A DNA stretch of 64,000 bases from assembly GCA_039962225.1 (NCBI GenBank), contig JAMPKV010000008.1:1-64000 (forward strand). Reading direction: 5' to 3'. The notes under the pieces were generated by a model, which was not told the DNA's origin, ran no database searches, and saw nothing but the letters and a program-made list of their open reading frames with translations. This DNA is from Microcoleus sp. AS-A8 (lineage in GTDB: Bacteria; Cyanobacteriota; Cyanobacteriia; Cyanobacteriales; Coleofasciculaceae). Of the stretch, positions 60,880-64,000 are shown in pieces. A program made the translations under genes and the position numbers. Position 1 is the stretch's first letter. Each line of letters opens with the position of its first letter.

Positions 60880-61273
60880 TACCCAATCCGTCTCGATAAC
60901 CCCCTTTTTTGCCAAAGGGAGGGGGGAGTGGGTGAGTGGGGCCGGATCTCATACGAGGATGAGAGAAGGAGACGTGAGCTAAGTCAGGACTTACGCAACT
61001 GTCACATGCGATAGCGAAGCGCTGCTGCGTTTGCGTTCGCCCTTGGCGTTGCCGCAGGCTAGCATTAGCGAGTCTTCGAGCGTCAGCGCAGATCGCATCT
61101 CCAGAATTAGGCTAAGGACATGACTAACATTGGACGCTTGAGTTGAGCAATTAAATAGTTTGAAACTAAAGCTAGAGCAATCTTAGAGCCTAGCCAGTTT
61201 CCGGATTTAGTCAACTCATTCAGGTAGCAATTACTAACAACATTAAACATTTGTACATCAAGCTGAAACACCT
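60880..61273. other. Repeat-bearing intergenic region
   Basis: Contains a CCCCCTTTT/AAAGGGAGGGGG hairpin (about 60910-60937), the 18-bp motif shared with 15782 (60942-60959), and a GCGATAGCG...GCTGCTGCG repeat block with ATGCGAT/ATCGCAT ends (61005-61100). No gene. Confidence 0.55.
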
Positions 61274-62011
61274 ATGGATAAACAGTTTAGCTACAAACAG
61301 GCATCATCCACAGCTAGCAATGGCATTAAAACGGGTAGAAACTTACTCCCCAAGAATGCTATTCACAGTGTTAAGAGGAGATGCTCTAGGTTTGGTATCG
61401 TAACTCTCTCAATCGCATTACTGGGTTCTGTAACTGTTATTTTGTTTAGTAAACCTAATGGTTCTACTAATAACTATTCAACAAGTAATAACCATCAACA
61501 AATTGATGACAATTCCCAAACTTATATAATTATCCATCCAACTCGACAGCCACTCAAACAAAATACTCCCCCAACAGAAAAGAATGACTTAGATTTTTAT
61601 AATCGGGGTCAGGAAAAATTTATTGCAAGAGAATATAGTCAAGCCATTGAAAATTATACTGAAGCTCTTAAAACAGCCGATAATCCTGTCCGTCTTGCAA
61701 ACATCTATAATAGTCGGGGAATCTCGCGAATTAAACTAGGAGATAAGCAAGATGCTCTTAGAGATTTTACCCAAGCAATAACCTTAGCTCCTAAACAAAC
61801 TATTTATCATAGAAATAGAGCGGCTGTTTATGCTGATTTAAAAGATTGGTCAGCAGCAATTAACAACTATAATGTAGCGATTCAATCCAATAGTCAAGAA
61901 ACTGAATTATATCGATTAAGAGCGCAAGTGCATTTTCATAAAGGAGATAGTATAAGCGCCCTAAAAGATATTAGAACAGCAATACATATTGCCTTAGATA
62001 AACGGATATAG
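61274..62011 (+). CDS. TPR-repeat membrane-anchored protein
   Basis: 245 residues. One membrane segment (about 38-56: IVTLSIALLGSVTVILF) after a basic N-terminus, then a polar linker and three TPR motifs (about 107-240: LDFYNRGQEKFIAREYSQAI, NIYNSRGISRIKLGDKQDAL, TIYHRNRAAVYADLKDWSAA). Composition is AT-rich relative to neighbours. Probably a periplasmic scaffold; partner unknown. Confidence 0.82.
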   Translation: MDKQFSYKQASSTASNGIKTGRNLLPKNAIHSVKRRCSRFGIVTLSIALLGSVTVILFSKPNGSTNNYSTSNNHQQIDDNSQTYIIIHPTRQPLKQNTPPTEKNDLDFYNRGQEKFIAREYSQAIENYTEALKTADNPVRLANIYNSRGISRIKLGDKQDALRDFTQAITLAPKQTIYHRNRAAVYADLKDWSAAINNYNVAIQSNSQETELYRLRAQVHFHKGDSISALKDIRTAIHIALDKRI

Positions 62012-62079
62012 TGGTTCTCATGTGGATGAGGTACAAATTTCTCGTTTTTCGGGGATTGGGAAGTAGTAATTTCTTGTTC

Positions 62080-62142
62080 CCCCATCCCCCCATCTCCCCA
62101 TCTCCCCATCTCCCCATCTCCCCGTCCCCCATCCCCCCATCA
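62080..62142. repeat. ATCTCCCC microsatellite
   Basis: Four to five units of period 8 (ATCTCCCC) flanked by CCCCCC runs, between the TPR protein and the HtrA stop. It lies in the 3' region of both convergent genes. Confidence 0.8.
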
Positions 62143-63390
62143 TTACCTCTGAGCCTGCTCAATCGGAAAGGCTCCCGGCTTCACCGCTACATTCATCTCT
62201 GTTTGATTGCGGCGCAACCCAAATTGTAAGTTGCTGCCAACCTGAGAATTCTCCACAGCTTTTTGGATATCCTCAGCGTTTTTCACACGTTGACCGTTGA
62301 TTTTGTGGATAACATCCCCAGCACGTAGTCCAGCTTGGGCGGCGGGGGAATTGGGCATCACTTTGGCAATCAGTATGCCGTTATCTTCATTGACCGTAAG
62401 ACCCGCCTGAGGATTGTTATTAATGTTTTGTTTTAACTCTGGCGTTAATGTCACCATCTGGATGCCGAGGTAAGGATGTTGAGCTTGACCCGTCGCGATT
62501 AATTGCTGAGCAATCCGTTGAGCGGTATTGATAGGAATGGCAAAGCCTAAACCTTGGGCACCCTGGATAATGGCTGTATTCATGCCAATCACTTGACCAG
62601 AGGCATTTAACAAAGGCCCGCCAGAATTGCCGGGATTAATCGCGGCATCCGTTTGGATAAAGTTAACCCGCTTATCGGGGACACCGACTTGAGAACTGGA
62701 ACGCCCTGTGGCACTAATGATGCCTGTTGTGACAGTATTATCTAAACCGAGGGGATTACCGATCGCGATCGCCCATTCCCCTGGTTTGAGTTGTTCGGAA
62801 TTGCCGAGGGTAACGGCGGGGAGATTGTTCGCTTGAATTTTCACGACGGCAACATCTGTCATCGGGTCGGTTCCGACCACTTTACCCACAAAGGTGCGAC
62901 CATCTTTGAGAGTCACATTCACCGTATCGGCACCCTCTACAACGTGAGTATTCGTCAGAATCTCACCATTGCTGTTGATCATAAAGCCTGACCCTGTACC
63001 GCGTTCAACTCGCCTTTGTGGCTCTGCGGGAAGATCGGCTCCAAAAAAATCGCGAAACAGTGGGTTATTAAAAACTTGTGGCCTCCGGGACGTGACGGTT
63101 CGAGAGGAATCAATCCGCACCACAGCAGGCCCAACGTTTTCGACGACCTGGGTAATAAAATTTGTGTCTTGAATGGGTAACCGTGTGCTAGGGGGAATGG
63201 TTCCGGCGAAAGCTTTACTGGAATTTGGAGAATTCGGTGTAGCCGAAGAGAGCAAGTGACCCGATAAGAAATAATTTCCGGATAAAGTAACACCCACTCC
63301 CAGCAACACCAGTGATAAATAACTCGCAGCCTTTTTTAAAGGAAAAGAGGCAGAATCGTAAGCTTTAGAAGTTTGGTTATCGAGTACCAT
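62143..63390 (-). CDS. HtrA/Deg-family serine protease with PDZ domain
   Basis: 415 residues. A membrane/signal segment (about 22-42) precedes a trypsin-like domain: HVVEGADTVNVTLKDGRTFV (catalytic His), DPMTDVAVVKIQA (Asp) and NPGNSGGPLLNASGQVIGM (Ser). One PDZ domain at the C-terminus (MPNSPAAQAGLRAGDVIHKIN). Cyanobacteria have three (HtrA, HhoA, HhoB); this single-PDZ form cannot be assigned to one of them without comparison. Protects against envelope protein damage. Confidence 0.93.
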   Translation of the reverse strand: MVLDNQTSKAYDSASFPLKKAASYLSLVLLGVGVTLSGNYFLSGHLLSSATPNSPNSSKAFAGTIPPSTRLPIQDTNFITQVVENVGPAVVRIDSSRTVTSRRPQVFNNPLFRDFFGADLPAEPQRRVERGTGSGFMINSNGEILTNTHVVEGADTVNVTLKDGRTFVGKVVGTDPMTDVAVVKIQANNLPAVTLGNSEQLKPGEWAIAIGNPLGLDNTVTTGIISATGRSSSQVGVPDKRVNFIQTDAAINPGNSGGPLLNASGQVIGMNTAIIQGAQGLGFAIPINTAQRIAQQLIATGQAQHPYLGIQMVTLTPELKQNINNNPQAGLTVNEDNGILIAKVMPNSPAAQAGLRAGDVIHKINGQRVKNAEDIQKAVENSQVGSNLQFGLRRNQTEMNVAVKPGAFPIEQAQR

Positions 63391-63632
63391 GGGATTCTAT
63401 TCAAGAAATCGATTGCTGTGGATGACGCGATCCTAATTAATACCGAATCGTGGCTGTTTAGTGTCATGTCAAGAGAGCAAACAGAAGAGGTTCTACAAGA
63501 CGCTCTACAGATGACATTTACCACTTTAAAGAGTCTGTATGACGTTCTTGTGACAACCAGATGACGCCACCATGAAACGGTTCCAATTTCTTTTGGTTCC
63601 CTAATAATCAGCAATCAATCCCTATTTAAACT

Positions 63633-64000
63633 TTAAAGAAAGTGCGGACGCTGCCTATGATTTTCTTGGAGTTTTTCCTCTAAAGTTTGCCAATCTTCCT
63701 GCTCGATGAACTCAATAAATTGGTCGAGGCTGTGGCGATAGGAAGTGAGCGATCGCAACAATGACTCTCGATTATACCGCGCCATCATCATCCCCAGCTC
63801 TGGGTTGCCGCCTCCAACGCGGCTGGTATCCCGAAAGCCAGAACTGGCTAACTTTTGAGCTAACTCTAAAACGGTTGAGTCAGGTTCGCTCATACAGCTA
63901 TCGATCAAGCTGGCGCTAACCATCACGGGTAGGTGAGAAATCGACGCCACGGCGCGATCATGGTCTTCAGGACGGCAGAAATAGACTCGTGAAGTGAGCG
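63633..64000 (-). CDS. tyrA: Prephenate/arogenate dehydrogenase, C-terminal part (window-truncated)
   Basis: About 122 residues, cut by the right edge. The frame stays open to 64000. VYFCRPEDHDRAVASISHLP, VMVSASLIDSC and FRDTSRVGGGNPELGMMMARYNR match the C-terminal helical dimerisation domain of TyrA, with the His of ISHLP. It converts prephenate or arogenate to tyrosine precursors. The start codon lies outside the window; GTG 63950 is internal. Confidence 0.88.
   Translation of the reverse strand, partial: LTSRVYFCRPEDHDRAVASISHLPVMVSASLIDSCMSEPDSTVLELAQKLASSGFRDTSRVGGGNPELGMMMARYNRESLLRSLTSYRHSLDQFIEFIEQEDWQTLEEKLQENHRQRPHFL

Noticed and set aside
63373-63564. 63-codon plus-strand ORF divergent from htrA
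   Set aside because: Its start overlaps the htrA start codon and there is no ribosome site; more likely the htrA promoter region.

Overview
The window is chromosomal DNA of a filamentous-type cyanobacterium. Evidence: magnesium chelatase ChlH, ferredoxin-thioredoxin reductase variable chain, alkaline invertase (GH100), a cyanobacterial DevC-type permease, a CrtH-like carotenoid oxidoreductase, DUF1517, a lipid-A-disaccharide-synthase-like protein, very frequent GCGATCGC (HIP1) octamers, heptamer repeats of the CCTTCTG type, and Uma2 nucleases. I cannot name the species from sequence alone; the repeats, Uma2 genes and CHAT protein fit large-genome lineages such as Coleofasciculus/Moorea relatives.

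Layout. 1-9.5 kb: tail of a probable TnpB element, orphan devC, YdcF-like protein, small ORFs, ftrV, a kinase-like/PP2C phosphatase, nfeD plus stomatin, invertase. 10-14.5 kb: CrtH-like enzyme carrying an in-frame palindromic repeat, then a small island (divergent XRE repressor, two 21-bp operators, three small genes, a cluster of five hairpins) ending beside tRNA-Ser(TGA), then a metallophosphoesterase. 14.7-22 kb: nadA, a UPF0175/DUF3368 toxin-antitoxin pair, two rSAM/selenodomain (arsenosugar)-type glycosyltransferases, transglutaminase-like protein, M61 peptidase, Crp-family regulator. 22.1-24.6 kb: a full group II intron with RT/maturase/HNH, in the leader of the Crp gene. 24.6-30.4 kb: accessory zone with short inverted-repeat elements, two Uma2 genes, VapBC, a 52-bp tandem repeat, HicAB, a Uma2 remnant and an orphan DndB-like DGQHR protein with three phased operator-like palindromes.

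30.6-45 kb: chlH, secreted and membrane proteins, an LpxB-like protein, two cell-wall hydrolases (M23, Amidase_3 with PG-binding repeats), FtsH, FMN reductase. 45-51 kb: a probable conflict cluster (EACC1-like membrane protein, a CHAT protease that has lost its middle, a PD-(D/E)XK protein), a ferrochelatase-family protein with a His-rich tail, a GAF-GGDEF protein. 51-56 kb: stand-alone TnpB, P-loop kinase, thiE-thiS operon, DUF1517 protein. 56-64 kb: multi-PAS histidine kinase, OmpR-type regulator and HAMP histidine kinase in one operon-like run, a TPR protein, an HtrA-family protease, and the C-terminal part of TyrA running off the right edge.

Housekeeping genes (nadA, thiES, chlH, ftsH, tyrA, ftrV) look intact. 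Between them lie three toxin-antitoxin modules, decayed Uma2 and CHAT genes, an intron, TnpB elements and several families of short palindromic or inverted-repeat sequences. The candidates most worth testing as undescribed systems are the XRE/operator/hairpin island (11.9-13.4 kb), the DndB-like gene with its phased operators (29.1-30.6 kb) and the EACC1-CHAT-nuclease cluster (45.8-48.0 kb).
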